Of a stretch of DNA of 64,000 bases, positions 25,179 to 36,130 are shown in pieces. This DNA comes from Heterobilharzia americana. Lineage: Eukaryota > Platyhelminthes > Trematoda > Strigeidida > Schistosomatidae. Under the pieces are notes generated by a model that was not told the DNA's origin, did no database searches, and saw nothing but the letters and a program-made list of their open reading frames with translations. The position numbers and the translations under genes are program-made. The DNA lies in the NCBI GenBank assembly GCA_944470555.2, contig OX104134.1, positions 67,760,678-67,824,677 on the forward strand, written 5' to 3'. The stretch's first letter is position 1. Every line of letters begins with the position of its first letter.

Positions 25179-28100
25179 ACCTCGCCTGGTTAACTAGTTT
25201 ACTAGTTACTAGCCGGTCCTAAGCCCGGGTAAAGAGGGAAGGTTGGGCATAGGGCTAGCAACCCTACCCCGTAAAACAAATCTAACCGCTAAAGAAACTT
25301 CAAAGCACAAACAAAATATAAAAAATGAAAACAAACTTATTCCCCGCTGGAATCGGAGAGGCGAAATGACGCCAGTTGGTGAAAGCCTTCGGGAAGCCAA
25401 TTGGCCGATGTGTCTTCTCTCGATGAAAGCGAAAGTAAACGTGGGGACATGGAATGTCCGCACGATGTTTGAACCCAGTAAGGCAGCCCAGATTGCAAAG
25501 GAGATGAGAAGGTATAACATCGAAGTGCTTGGGATTTGCGAAAGCAGATGGAATGGGAGTGGACTCTCCAAACTGTCAACTGGAGAATCAATAATCTACT
25601 CCGGTCACCCAGACGCCAACCACGAGCACACTGAGGGAGTGGCTATCATGATGTCCTCAAGAGCATCGAAGGCTCTCATGCAGTGGGAACCAATCTCCTC
25701 CAGGATCATGACAGCAAGATTCAACTCAAAAGGAAGAAAGGTCACAATCATACAATGTTATGCACCTACAAATAATGCAGAGCAAGAGAAAAAGGAGGAT
25801 TTCTACAGACAACTTCAATCAACACTGGACAAGACGTCAGTTGGCGATATCAAAATTCTGATGGGCGACATGAATGCCAAACTGGGAGGGGACAACACGG
25901 GAAGAGAACTAACCATGGGTCGAGAGGCACTAGGTGAAATGAATGAGAATGGAGAATTGTTTGCAGAATTCTGCGCATTCAACGATTTGGTGATTGGAGG
26001 CAGTGTGTTCAGGCACAAAGATATCCACAAAGCGACATGGATTTCACCAGATGGACACACTAAAAATCAAATCGACTTTATCTCAATCTCAAGAAAATGG
26101 AGACGCAGTCTACTTAACACAAGGTCAAGAAGAGGAGCAGATGTAGGTTCAGACCACTACCTAGTGCAAGGAACCTTCCAAATCAAGTTAAAAGCCTTCA
26201 AGGAAGCTGGTGATAGACCTCAACCCAAGTACAACACTCGGAAACTGAAGGATGAAACTACAAAGGAGATCTTCAAGGCAGCCATCAAGACAAAATGGGA
26301 GACATCGAGCAACATCCCTGAAGAAACCTGTGTGGAAGAACACTGGAAGTCTTTGAAAGCTATGTGGAAAGAAACCTGCACAACAGTATTAGGAAGGAAG
26401 AAGAAAGAAGACAAGGAATGGATCTCGACGGATACCTGGAAGCTGATAGAGGAGAGGAGGATGGTGAAGCAGAAGATAAACCAGTGCAAGGATGCTCAAC
26501 GACAAGAGGAACTGAGCACAATGTATAAAACACTGGACAAAGAAGTGAAGAAGAGTGCACGCAAAGACAAAAGACACTTCTACGAAACACTGGCAAGTGA
26601 AGCAGAACAGGCTGCAGGTAAGAGAGACCTGACGACATTGTATCAAATAACCAGGTTGCTATCAGGGAAGAGACCAACACAGATGAAACCAATAAAAGAT
26701 GAAGAAGGAAATTTAATTACGAAAGAAGAGAAACAGAGGAAACGATGGGCCGACCACTTCAAGAAGCTCTTGAATCGACCACCACCTGCACTTCGTCCAG
26801 AAATACCACCTGCAGCCGCTGAACTACAAGTGAACATTAATCCCCCAACGAAAATGGAAGTCCTGAACGCCATAAAGCTACTGAAATGCGGGAAAGCAGC
26901 AGGACCAGATGGAATACCGCCAGAAGCACTGAGAACAGATGCAGAGACAACAGCGGACATGCTCACACCACTATTGCAGAAGGTGTGGAAGGAAGAGAAG
27001 GTACCTGACGATTGGAAGAAGGGTTACCTTGTCAAACTGCCGAAGAAGGGAGACCTCAGTGCTTGCAAGAACTGGCGCGGAATCACTCTCCTGTCCACCC
27101 CAAGTAAAATATTAAGCCGCATCATCCTGGAGAGGCTTAAAGATGCACTGGATTCAAAACTACGACCGGAACAGGCAGGCTTCAGGAAGTACAAATCATG
27201 TGCAGACCAAATTGCAACGCTTCGTATCATCATAGAACAGAGCATAGAATGGCAATCACCTCTCCACCTCAACTTCATCGACTTTGAGAAGGCCTTTGAC
27301 AGCGTCGACCGAGAAGTAATTTGGAAACTGCTTCAATACTACGGAGTACCGCAAACCTTTATCCGCCTCATTCAACAACTATATGAAGATGCTACATGCC
27401 AAGTAATCCACAATGGGAAGCTCAGTGATGCCTTTGAAGTGAAGACAGGAGTGAAACAAGGTTGCCTACTATCCCCCATGATATTCTTGATTGTGGTGGA
27501 CTGGATCATGCAGCAAACAGTAGGCAGCGAGAAGAGGGGGATACACTGGACGACGGAAAAGAACCTAGAAGACTTGGATTTCGCCGATGACTTATGCCTA
27601 ATGTCACATAAACTTGAAGATCTGCAGGCAAAAACTAACAAGTTGATAGAAGAGGCAGCGAAGACGGGACTTCAGGTGAATATAGAGAAGACAGAAGTGA
27701 TGAAGATACCGCACCACCACCATCAACAACAACAACAAAAAACTCCAATCACCGTCAACGGGAGAAACTTAAAGGAAGTAACCTCCTTCACTTATCTAGG
27801 AAGCACTGTTTCAACTACAGGCGGGACGGACGAGGACGTCAAAGTCAGAATCGGAAAAGCAAGACAGGCGTTCATTAGCCTGAAACCAGTGTGGAGATCT
27901 TCTGCACTCAGCATGCGGAACAAGATACGGATTTTCAACACCAACGTCAAGTCAGTGCTCTTGTATGGCTCAGAGACTTGGCGCGTCACGAAAGGTATTT
28001 CCAATAAACTACAGACATTCATCAACAACTGCTTACGCTCGCTGCTGAAGATCAGATGGCCAGAAAAAATAAGCAACAAGGAACTCTGGGAACGAACCAA

Positions 28101-28391
28101 CCAAGAACCTATCACGCAACAAATATGCAGGAAGAAGTGGAGATGGATTGGCCATGCACTGAGAAGGCCGACTGAGGACATCACGCGTCAGGCCCTCGAG
28201 TGGAATCCCCATGGGAAGCGACGAGTTGGACGTCCGAGGGTGACATGGAGGAGGTCGTGCGAGGAGGAAATGAGAGCTCGTGGGCTGTCGTGGGACCAGG
28301 TTCAAAAGATCTCAGAGAACAGAGGTCACTGGAGGCGTGCTGCTGAAGCCCTATGTTCCACTAGGAACCCAAGGGACTAATAATAATAATA
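25179..28391 (+). mobile_element. RTE-clade LINE, copy C: complete element, potentially active
   Basis: 3213 bp between perfect 14-bp direct repeats. The 5' end starts ACCTCGCCTGGTTAACTAG and is shared with copies A, E and F, so it is not truncated. It has a short 5' leader of about 190 bases (to the first in-frame ATG), one ORF, and a 3' end of only TAA repeats. By established knowledge the domain order apurinic-like endonuclease then reverse transcriptase, the single ORF and the short repeat tail are typical of RTE elements (SR2-like in schistosomes). It differs clearly from the decayed lineage of A, B, D, E and F and shares none of their stops. Confidence 0.95.
25366..28380 (+). CDS. RTE endonuclease-reverse transcriptase polyprotein, intact
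   Basis: 1004 codons from the first in-frame ATG; the frame is open further up to a TTG at 25243, so the true start is uncertain (ATG 25423, just before KAKVNVGTW, is another option). Endonuclease: Asn30 in TWNVRT, Glu59 in CESRW, Asp168/Asn170 in GDMNAK, TWISPDGHTKNQID, then Ser262-Asp263-His264. These are the expected catalytic residues for nicking target DNA. Reverse transcriptase: GKAAGPDG near 509, motif A FIDFEKAFD (Asp639, Asp645), motif B VKQGCLLSP near 696, motif C FADD at 739-742. A C-terminal region follows with FTYLGS, LLYGSETW and the RKKWRWIGHALRR / GRPRVTWRR blocks usual for RTE proteins. Gln/His-rich insert HHHHQQQQQ near 783. Length fits the family. The stop codon is the first TAA of the tail. 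No lesion seen. Confidence 0.96.
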   Translation: MTPVGESLREANWPMCLLSMKAKVNVGTWNVRTMFEPSKAAQIAKEMRRYNIEVLGICESRWNGSGLSKLSTGESIIYSGHPDANHEHTEGVAIMMSSRASKALMQWEPISSRIMTARFNSKGRKVTIIQCYAPTNNAEQEKKEDFYRQLQSTLDKTSVGDIKILMGDMNAKLGGDNTGRELTMGREALGEMNENGELFAEFCAFNDLVIGGSVFRHKDIHKATWISPDGHTKNQIDFISISRKWRRSLLNTRSRRGADVGSDHYLVQGTFQIKLKAFKEAGDRPQPKYNTRKLKDETTKEIFKAAIKTKWETSSNIPEETCVEEHWKSLKAMWKETCTTVLGRKKKEDKEWISTDTWKLIEERRMVKQKINQCKDAQRQEELSTMYKTLDKEVKKSARKDKRHFYETLASEAEQAAGKRDLTTLYQITRLLSGKRPTQMKPIKDEEGNLITKEEKQRKRWADHFKKLLNRPPPALRPEIPPAAAELQVNINPPTKMEVLNAIKLLKCGKAAGPDGIPPEALRTDAETTADMLTPLLQKVWKEEKVPDDWKKGYLVKLPKKGDLSACKNWRGITLLSTPSKILSRIILERLKDALDSKLRPEQAGFRKYKSCADQIATLRIIIEQSIEWQSPLHLNFIDFEKAFDSVDREVIWKLLQYYGVPQTFIRLIQQLYEDATCQVIHNGKLSDAFEVKTGVKQGCLLSPMIFLIVVDWIMQQTVGSEKRGIHWTTEKNLEDLDFADDLCLMSHKLEDLQAKTNKLIEEAAKTGLQVNIEKTEVMKIPHHHHQQQQQKTPITVNGRNLKEVTSFTYLGSTVSTTGGTDEDVKVRIGKARQAFISLKPVWRSSALSMRNKIRIFNTNVKSVLLYGSETWRVTKGISNKLQTFINNCLRSLLKIRWPEKISNKELWERTNQEPITQQICRKKWRWIGHALRRPTEDITRQALEWNPHGKRRVGRPRVTWRRSCEEEMRARGLSWDQVQKISENRGHWRRAAEALCSTRNPRD

Positions 28392-28405
28392 ATTAACCAG
28401 TGACA
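28392..28405. repeat. Right target-site duplication of RTE copy C
   Basis: ATTAACCAGTGACA, identical to 25165-25178, follows the last TAA unit. Confidence 0.93.
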
Positions 28406-28759
28406 TTCTATATCATACTTGTGTTTTGAAAGAAGGCAGCAATAAATTGTGCTCAAAATGTCCTCTGGTAAATAATATATTACTGTGTGCAATTTCAAAT
28501 ACACTAATGTGATATGAAATTACGGCAACCTCAGTTTTCGCTAAAAAAGCTCTCAGTAAATGTTTAGTTTCTTGAAAAAGTAATGTACAGATAGCGACTA
28601 CATAAAGTGGTAGAAGGGATCCTGAAACACTCATATCATACAAAAAAGTGTATCCCTAAACAGGATTGGTTTCCGTAAATGCTATATCATTTACGTTTTA
28701 TAACAAAGGCAAACACTCAATTTTGAGGTTTGTGGGAGGTTTATTTATTGATTTCAAGT
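28406..28759. other. Spacer, nothing recognised
   Basis: AT-rich. The minus-strand frame at 28413-28643 has no recognisable content. Confidence 0.5.
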
Positions 28760-28945
28760 TGATATTCATGATGGACTGATATCAGTTAGAGAAACATTGA
28801 GAACCTGGGGGCACTGGACAGCTTTTTGGTACTAATACGGAACTACTCATCAGTGAGCACCCACGACCCAGCTAGGGACCGAACCCAGGACCTTCGGGTT
28901 CCGCGGCCAACACGTTGCCATCTAGCCACTGGGTTGAAATTCAGT
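28760..28945 (-). mobile_element. tRNA-like hammerhead SINE (gamma family)
   Basis: On the minus strand: a tRNA-like head with AGTGGCTAGATGGCAACGTG (box A region) and CTGGGTTCGGTCCC (box B) at about 28935-28880, then GGGTGCTCACTGATGAG (intact CTGATGAG), stem II AGTTCCGTATTAGTAC, CAAAAAGCTGTC and CAGTGC as cleavage region and stem I partner. The 3' tail runs to about 28760. The GAAA box reads CAAAAA, so catalytic activity is doubtful. The paired copy at 29.3 kb lies in the opposite orientation. Confidence 0.75.
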
Positions 28946-29264
28946 TGTTCATATTTCCTAATGCTGATGATATAGCGCGATATATCTGTGTATCGCTCTC
29001 AGCTTTCCTATGTTTCTCCAAATGATTTCAGTTCATGATGAATACCAGTCCGAAATCAATCAATCAATCAATCTCAAAAAACATCAAAAGTGAATTAATC
29101 TAATGCACATTGGTGACTATCTTTTAGAGATAGTTCCTAAAGTTCCTATGAGAAGTGATGACCGCTTGAGCCAATGATATCGGATATGAGAACAGCTACT
29201 CAACAACGGGTTTGGATGCGGGTGGCGCTATATTGTGAACTGACAAAAGTAGGAAATATGGTCC

Positions 29265-29412
29265 ACTAAATTCTGACCTAGTGGCTCAATGATAACGTGC
29301 AAACCACAGAACTTGAAGGCTCTGGGTTCGACTCCCAGCTGAGTCATGGGTGCTCACTGATGAGTAGTTCCTTATTAGGGCAAAACAGCTGTCCAGTGCT
29401 CTAGAGTAAATG
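29265..29412 (+). mobile_element. tRNA-like hammerhead SINE (gamma family)
   Basis: Head at 29276-29345: TAGTGGCTCAATGATAACGT and GGGTTCGACTCCC are recognisable pol III box A and box B. Hammerhead-like part at 29349-29402: GTGCTCACTGATGAG, stem II TAGTTCCTTATTAGGGC, AAAACAGCTGTC|CAGTGC. Stem I (CACTG/CAGTG) and the palindromic stem III (CAGCTG) are intact. The GAAA box is changed to AAAA, the one clear core lesion. No tail is obvious after 29412. Confidence 0.78.
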
Positions 29413-31783
29413 TATTTTTTCGAACCATAATCCAAGAAAATTAACATTGCATAGTGTCTTCTTACTTACTTTCTCATAGCCATTGGATAACAGCGTTTTC
29501 CTTTTCGTAAACTGTTTTCATCTTCGTAGTCTTCTCAGTGGCACTCTAAACTATGTTCTCCACTTATTGCAAGAAATATGTTATCCTTTTTTACTTGGTT
29601 TTGGTAAACTTTGTCTTTTGCATTTATGAAGCTGCATCAACCTGTTGCTGGCGGGTTTTTGCAGAATCGAGAGTAGAAAGATTTGATTAATTTTAACATC
29701 CAGTATGCAAAATAAAGATAGAGAAGAACTAGCGGAAGAAGTAAGTCAGCGACTCAACAAGTACACAGAATGTGCTCATATGTAATGATAAGAAGTAACT
29801 GACAATAGTTTACGTTGAGTAAAGGTTAGTTAAAAAAAGAACTGAAATAAGTAGGGTCTTGAACTGTACTCTCTCTTTTAGTAGAAGGATTTTCACTGGG
29901 AAAATGTAACTTCGATGGTAAAAATGCCTTACTTCGTAGTTTCTATCTGAACTATCGTTATTTTAATTAATTTGATGAAATGTATAGTCAATTTTCACTA
30001 AATTCTATTCATCATTCTCTTCTACCATGATTAATTCTGTTTATTTTCGATATCGGCATCGTCAAAAGACAAAATGCTTTACTATGCAGTTACTAGTCGC
30101 ATATTTCCAATATTATCGTAGTATGCTCACCCTGTTTTACAGTATGCAATGTATTCCGTTGTTCACATACATTCAACTGTCTCACCAAATCATAAAGGTA
30201 TTCATCTTGATTTATGAAAAGTGTCCCTCGGAATTTTACTTAAACTTTGAGTTATTTATGTGACATTTGAATATGAACACTATGGTTTAATACACCCCTA
30301 GATTATTTTATTTTCAAGATAAATCACTGAGAGTTTTACAATCAATTTGATTCAAAAGTAATACACTAAGCAATCATTCGACCTATATTACACATCTAAT
30401 AGACTACAATTGTTGGAAATCTTTATAGTAGAAAAACTATCCTTGTAAGTTGACTCATAGTTTCAGATGCGTCTACCTGATGAGTGACAACAAGCACGAA
30501 ATTCTGACTGAGGATCTCGACGTTTATTTGCTGTTATTTAACAACAAAACCATCTCCCATGTACACAACTGCAATATGGAAAGCCATTTTTTAGATCCTC
30601 AAAATTAAGCCACTGGCCTTTATAAGATCTAAAATATTAGTAATATTATCACAGTATTCAAAATAAAATCTTTCAATTGAACCCATGTTTATGGAATTAA
30701 TACTACAGCGTAGAAAAACACATTTTAGTTTAATGGATAGTGTTAGTTATGAAATAGTCCTAACTTATATTACATATATCAAAGGTAATGATAGTAATAA
30801 ATATTATCAACGGTTTCAATTTTAACTGAAACAATTAGTTTTTATTTATAATTCTTTTACCCTGGTTTTTAATTATAGGTCTTTACTTGAACAATTTATC
30901 AAATGTGGTCTGTTATTTATGCTGTTTAGCCCTGTATGTTGCATTAAACATTGTAATAATAACTGTGAGCATAGTAACTGAATGATATGCATTTCCACAA
31001 TCCTGATGATTAAGAAGTTACGTGATTTTTTAAACCTAGACACAACATGTGCTCTTTATCGTCTTACTGAGGTTTTTTCCATCTCTGCAATTTAAATTTT
31101 GTTTCTGTCTGCTTCATAGGTTGACACTTAGCCAGCTTGGAGATATTCAAGCGAGGGATGATAATAATAGTGTCTTTGTGTTTGTGGAGTCATATAGCCA
31201 CTGAGCTGTTATATAATGCAATATATTTATAGTGTAAACCTTAATAACTAATATATTTATAAGAAATTTTACAGGCTATTTAGAGGTGAAATTCATGAGG
31301 TGGCAAGAATATTGATCAAGTTACCTCAGATAGCTTTGGTCTAGAGATTTATATGGATGTTCGGATGTCGTGATTCAAGTTAAAAGTGAGTCAGTGCAGC
31401 TGCAATGTTGGTGTCAACAGCCTGTAGATAGTCATCCGATAGTTGAAAAAGTGATACAGAGAGTACCACGAAGAAAAAACAGGAGACAACAATAATTACC
31501 AGTTTAACGTGTTCAAATTTTAAAATATGACAAATACTGAATTTAACTACATCACTTCCACTAGTTTTTTGTCTTATCATTAATGAACAAAATCTAATTA
31601 TTGATAGAACACACAATAACCGTCAATAACCTCTTGAATGAGTATTGCATTTTAGTCTAAGTGTTGCAGAACTTCAAGCATACTAGCTGAAAGTGTGAAT
31701 AAGCACAACAAGTAAATGCCTGCATTCAATAAACCTTCTGCATGCCTTAGTTGATGGATATTCTGAACATTATTCTTTTTTTC
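29413..31783. other. AT-rich intergenic DNA, nothing recognised
   Basis: Frames at 30027-30263 (plus) and 31380-31616 (minus) have no recognisable motif. A weak tRNA-like stretch near 31335-31375 is too degraded to call. Confidence 0.5.
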
Positions 31784-32365
31784 GACCTACATAACCTAGC
31801 TTCGTTAGCTACTACACTAGTTACAAGCCGGTTCAGAGCCCGGATGAAGAGAGTAGGTTGGGCATACGACTAACAAACCTACCCCGGAAAAAAAATCTAA
31901 CCGCTAAACAAACTTCAAGCACAAACAAAATATAAAAAGTAATAACAAAATTATTCCCCACTGGAATCGGAGAGGTGAAATGACCCCAGTTGGTGGAAGT
32001 CTTCGTGAAGCCAGCCTGCCTACGTGTCCTCTCTCACTCAATGAAAGCGAAAGCAAACATGAGGATATGGAATGTCCGCACCATGTGTGAACCAAGCAAG
32101 ACTGACCAGATTGCAAATGAGATGAGAAGGTATCGCATTGAAGTGTTAGGAATTCACGAAAGCAGATGGAATGGGAGTGGACTCTCCAAACTGTCAAGTG
32201 GAGAATCAATAATCCACTCCGACATTGTCACCCAGACGACAACCACGAGCACACTGAGTTTCGGAGTGGCTACCATGATGTCCCCAAGAGCATCGAAGGC
32301 CCTCATGCTGCAGTGTGAACCAATCTCCTCTACGATCAGGATCAAGACAGCAAGGTTCAACTCGA

Positions 32366-32469
32366 AAGGAAGGAAGGAAGGAAGGAAGGAAGGAAGGAAG
32401 GAAGGAAGGAAGGAAGGAAGGAAGGAAGGAAGGAAGGAAGGAAGGAAGGAAGGAAGGAAGGAAGGAAGG
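32366..32469 (+). repeat. (GGAA)n expansion inside RTE copy D
   Basis: About 26 units inside the former endonuclease coding region, read as Arg-Lys-Glu-Gly repeats. Intact copy C has the unexpanded AAAGGAAGAAAGG here. Copy A has about 5 units and copy E about 11. Confidence 0.96.
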
Positions 32470-34046
32470 TCACAATCATAAAATACTACGCCACGCACCT
32501 ACAAATAATGCAGAGCAAGAGAAAAAGGAGGAGTTCTACAGACAACCTCAATCAACACTGGACAAGACCACACACCAGTTGGCGACATCAAAATTCTAAT
32601 GTGTGAGGTGACATGAATGCCAAACTGGGAGGGGACAACACAGGAAGAGAACAAACCATGTGTCGAGAAGCGCTCGGTGAGGTGATGAACGAGAATGGAG
32701 AATTGTTTGCAGACTTGTGTGCATTCAACGATTTGGTGATTGGAGTCAGGTACTGTATTCAAGCACAAGGATATTCACAAGGCAGTGACATGGATTTGAT
32801 TTCAACAGACACCAGGACACACTACACTAAAAATCAGATCGACTTCATCTCAATGTGAAGAAAATGGAGACACAGCCTACTTGACACAAGATCGATCACA
32901 TCAAGAAGAGGAGCAGATGTAGGTTCACACCACTCACTTCACTATCTAGTGCAAGTAACCTACCTTCCAAATCAAGTTGAAAGCCTTCGAAGAAGAAGCT
33001 GGTGATAGACCACAGTTCAAGTTGAACAACCACGCAGAAAAGAAACTGAACTGAAGGACGAAACTACAAAGGAAATCTTCACATCAGCCAGCCATCAAGA
33101 CAAAATGGGAGATGTTGAGGAACATCCCTGAAGATATCTGTGTGGATGAACACTGGAAGTCCTTGAAAGCCATGTGGGAAGAAACCTGCACAAGCGTATT
33201 AGGAAGGAAGAAGAAAGAAGATAAGACGAGGAATGGATCTCGACGGATACATGGAAGTTGATAGAGGAGGGAGAGGAAGATTGTGGGTCAGAAGATGAAC
33301 AACCAGGGTAGTGCAGGGATGAACAACGAAAAGAGGAAGTGAACACAACCTATAAAACACTACATTGGACAAAGAAGTGAATGAGAGTGCGTGCAACGAC
33401 AAAAGACACCTCCACGACACATTGTCAAGTGGAGCAGAACAGGCTGCAGGTAGGAGAGATAGAGACCTGACAACACTGTATGAAATAACCAGGTTGCTAT
33501 CTGGGAGGAGAGAGATCAATGGAGACGAAACCAAAAAAAGATGATGACGGAAATTTAATTACGAAGTAAAAGGAACAAAGGAAACGATGGGCTGACCACT
33601 TGAGAAAACTCTTGAATCGACTACCACCACCTGCAACTCGTCCAGAAACACCACCAGCAGACTAGCCACAGAACAATCTGTGAACAGAAGCCCTCCGACA
33701 AAAGTGGAAGTGAAGTCCTGAACGCCATAAAGCTACTGAAATCCGGGAAAGCAGCAGGACCAGATGGGACCCCCCTCCAGAAGCACTGAAAACAGACACA
33801 GAGACAACAGCATCGGACATGCTGACACCACCATTGCAGAAGGTGTGGAAGGAAGAGAAGATGCCTGCCAATAGATTGGAAGAATGGCTACCATGTCAAA
33901 CTGCCGAAGAGGGGGAGACCTCAGTGTTTGCAAGAACTGGCGCGGAATCATTCTCCACTCCTGTCCACCCGAAGCAAGTAAAATCTTAATCCGCATCATC
34001 CTGGAGAGACTCAACGATGCTCTGGATTCAAAACTACGACCGGAAC

Positions 34047-34047
34047 A

Positions 34048-34103
<56 letters not shown>

Positions 34104-34104
34104 T
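34047..34104 (+). repeat. (GGCT)n expansion inside RTE copy D
   Basis: About 14 units at the same position as the expansion in copy B, within the RT finger region. Confidence 0.95.
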
Positions 34105-35192
34105 GAGGGAGAACAAATCATGTGCGGAGCAAATTACTACGCGTCGCATCATCATAGGACAAAGTATAGAATGGCAGTCAACTCAACTCAACCTCAACTT
34201 CATCGACTTTGAAGAGGCCTTCGACAGCGTTGACCGGGAAGTAATTTGGCAGGCAGCTGCTTCAACACTACGATTTCAGTGCCACAAACCTTTACCAATC
34301 TCATTCAACAACTATATGAATACGCCACATGCCAAGTGATTCACAATGGGAAGCTCAGTGACGCCTCTGAAGTGAAGACAGGGGATAGCAGTAAGACAAG
34401 GCTGTCACTTACTATCACTTATGATCTTCCTGATTGTGGTCGACTGGATCATGCAGGGAACCATGAGGAGCTGTGAGAAGAGGGGCTTATGCTGGTTGGC
34501 CTGATGAAGGGACCCCAGGAGTAGATTTGGATTTCTCCACCGATTATGATTTATGTCTGATGTCTTGTCATGCAAATTCGAAGATCTACAGGCAAAGCCA
34601 ACAATTTGACAGAAGATGAGTGGAGAGGAGAGGAGAGGCGAGGCTAGGCATGGCAGGGCGGGGCGAGTCGAGGCAGCAAAGATGGGACTTCAGGTGAATG
34701 TAGAGAAGACGGAGGTGATGAAGATACCTAACCACCGCCACCACCACCACCACCACCACTAGCAACAACAACAACAACAACAAGAAGCACCAATCACCAT
34801 GATCGGGAGAAACCTAAAGGAAGTTGTCTCTTTCACCTACCTAGTCAAGGCAGCATCGTTTCAACTACAGACGGTGGTGGCACAGATGAGGATGTCAAAC
34901 CAGCCAGGATCGGAAAGACAGCAAGACAGGCCTTCCTTGCATTAATCTGAAATCAGTGTGGATATCTACTCCACTCCACTCCACTCAGCATGAATAGTGA
35001 GCAAGGTCCAGATTTTCAACACTAATTCAGTCAAGTAAGTCAATGCTTCTGTGTGATGGTTGAGAGACTTGGAGTGTTAGGTAAAGCATTTCCAACCAAC
35101 TCCAAGCATTGATCAACAGCTGCCCCTTACGCTTACTCGATACTGAAGATGGAGACCAGATGGCCAGAATAATAAGAATGAGGAGGAGGAAC

Positions 35193-35227
35193 TCTGGCTG
35201 GCTGGCTGGCTTGCTGGCTGGCTGGCA
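35193..35227 (+). repeat. Second (CTGG)n tract inside RTE copy D
   Basis: About eight units, one imperfect (CTTG), at a different position from the main GGCT tract. Copy C has only CTCTGGGAACGAACC there. An independent small expansion in the diverged 3' part of this copy. Confidence 0.85.
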
Positions 35228-35562
35228 ACGAACCAACGAAGCAAGAACCCATCGCCCAACAAATATGCAGTGGAAGAAAGTGGAGATGGATTGGATTCGG
35301 CACACACTAAGAAGGCTGATTGGGGACATCAGGCACCAGGCCAGACCCTGGAGTGGAAGCAAGATGGGAGACGACGAGTTGGGCTTCCGAGGTGAGGGTG
35401 ACATGGAGGAGATGGTGTGAGGGAGGAATGAAAACTTGTGGCAGTTGTGGAGCGAGGTTGAAAAGACTGAAGAGAAGAGAATGGAATGGAGGCGTGCTAC
35501 TGAAGCCCTATGTTCCACTTGGAACCCAAAGAAAAAATAATAATAACAGTAAGAATAAAAGT

Positions 35563-35563
<1 letters not shown>

Positions 35564-35613
<50 letters not shown>
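35564..35613 (+). repeat. (TAA)n tail of RTE copy D
   Basis: About 16 perfect TAA units close the element, preceded by an imperfect TAA/AAT-rich stretch from 35536. Confidence 0.93.
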
Positions 35614-35614
<1 letters not shown>

Positions 35615-35624
35615 GACCTATTTA

Positions 35625-36049
35625 TCTCAGCTATTATGTAAAACTTCGCTGTCGTCTCATTTTACTGTTTGTTATCTGTACAGTGGAGATATAGGTTATC
35701 ACATATTTGTACCTTCCGAATTTCGTCTGTCGTTCACTGCAGTGTAACAATAACATTTACTCGGACATCTTATGTGTGATTGCAGTGGTCTGTACTGTCA
35801 AATAACAACGGAAAAATGTATATCAAGATTTAGTTACCCACCAGGAAATAAACTATAAATTCAATTAATTAGGTGTGTGAAGAAGCTATCACGCTTGATC
35901 TTTGCGATTTTGATTTCAAAGCTTCATTTTTTCATTAGCTGAGAAGAAAAATGTTTCCAAACTCTAGAATAGTTATCACTAAGCAAACGAGTCAGAAGCC
36001 TTTTAAGAAAAAACGTCTTACTTTGATGCTACATGTTGGAAATTATTTG
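35625..36049. other. Spacer, nothing recognised
   Basis: AT-rich, no open frame or repeat I can classify. Confidence 0.5.
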
Positions 36050-36130
36050 TTAGGAAGCTCTGGACCTAATTTTTGTGCTTGTTGACACTTATCGGTAAGA
36101 CGTATCTGTAACCGTGAAGAAACTGATGGC
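36050..36130 (-). mobile_element. Hammerhead-like SINE fragment (beta family)
   Basis: The minus strand reads GGTTACAGATACGTCTTACC, GATAAGTGTCAACAAGCAC, AAAAATTAGGTC and CAGAGCTTCC. The stem II hairpin (GTGTCAACAAGCAC) and the GGTC|CAGAGC cleavage context are recognisable, but both core boxes are mutated. No tRNA-like head found. Confidence 0.55.

Larger units (their letters stand above)
31794..35613 (+). mobile_element. RTE-clade LINE, copy D: full-length mosaic, coding-dead
   Basis: Starts at ACCTAGCTTCGTTAGC, a diverged form of the RTE 5' end, and ends in a long (TAA)n tail. Flanking GACCTACATA (31784-31793) and GACCTATTTA (35615-35624) match at 8 of 10 and may be an old target duplication. 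The middle (about 31.93-34.44 kb) is almost identical to copy E. The first ~120 bases and everything after about 34450 are clearly more diverged, so the copy is a mosaic. ORF fragments: endonuclease at 31990-32481 and 32613-32858, RT at 33884-34339 (FIDFEEAFDSVDRE). The longest element here because of expanded (GGAA), (GGCT) and (CTGG) tracts. Confidence 0.92.

Noticed and set aside
29056..29072. Short AATC repeat as an origin or regulatory array
   Set aside because: Only four units; ordinary simple repeat.
32154..32599. Lys-Glu-Gly-Arg and Phe-Leu-Pro-Ser repeat proteins
   Set aside because: Both strands of the (GGAA)n tract in RTE copy D; no protein-level meaning.
32366..34104. CRISPR-like or satellite array suggested by regular short units
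   Set aside because: The units are perfect tetranucleotides without spacers, inside a LINE, in a eukaryotic genome.
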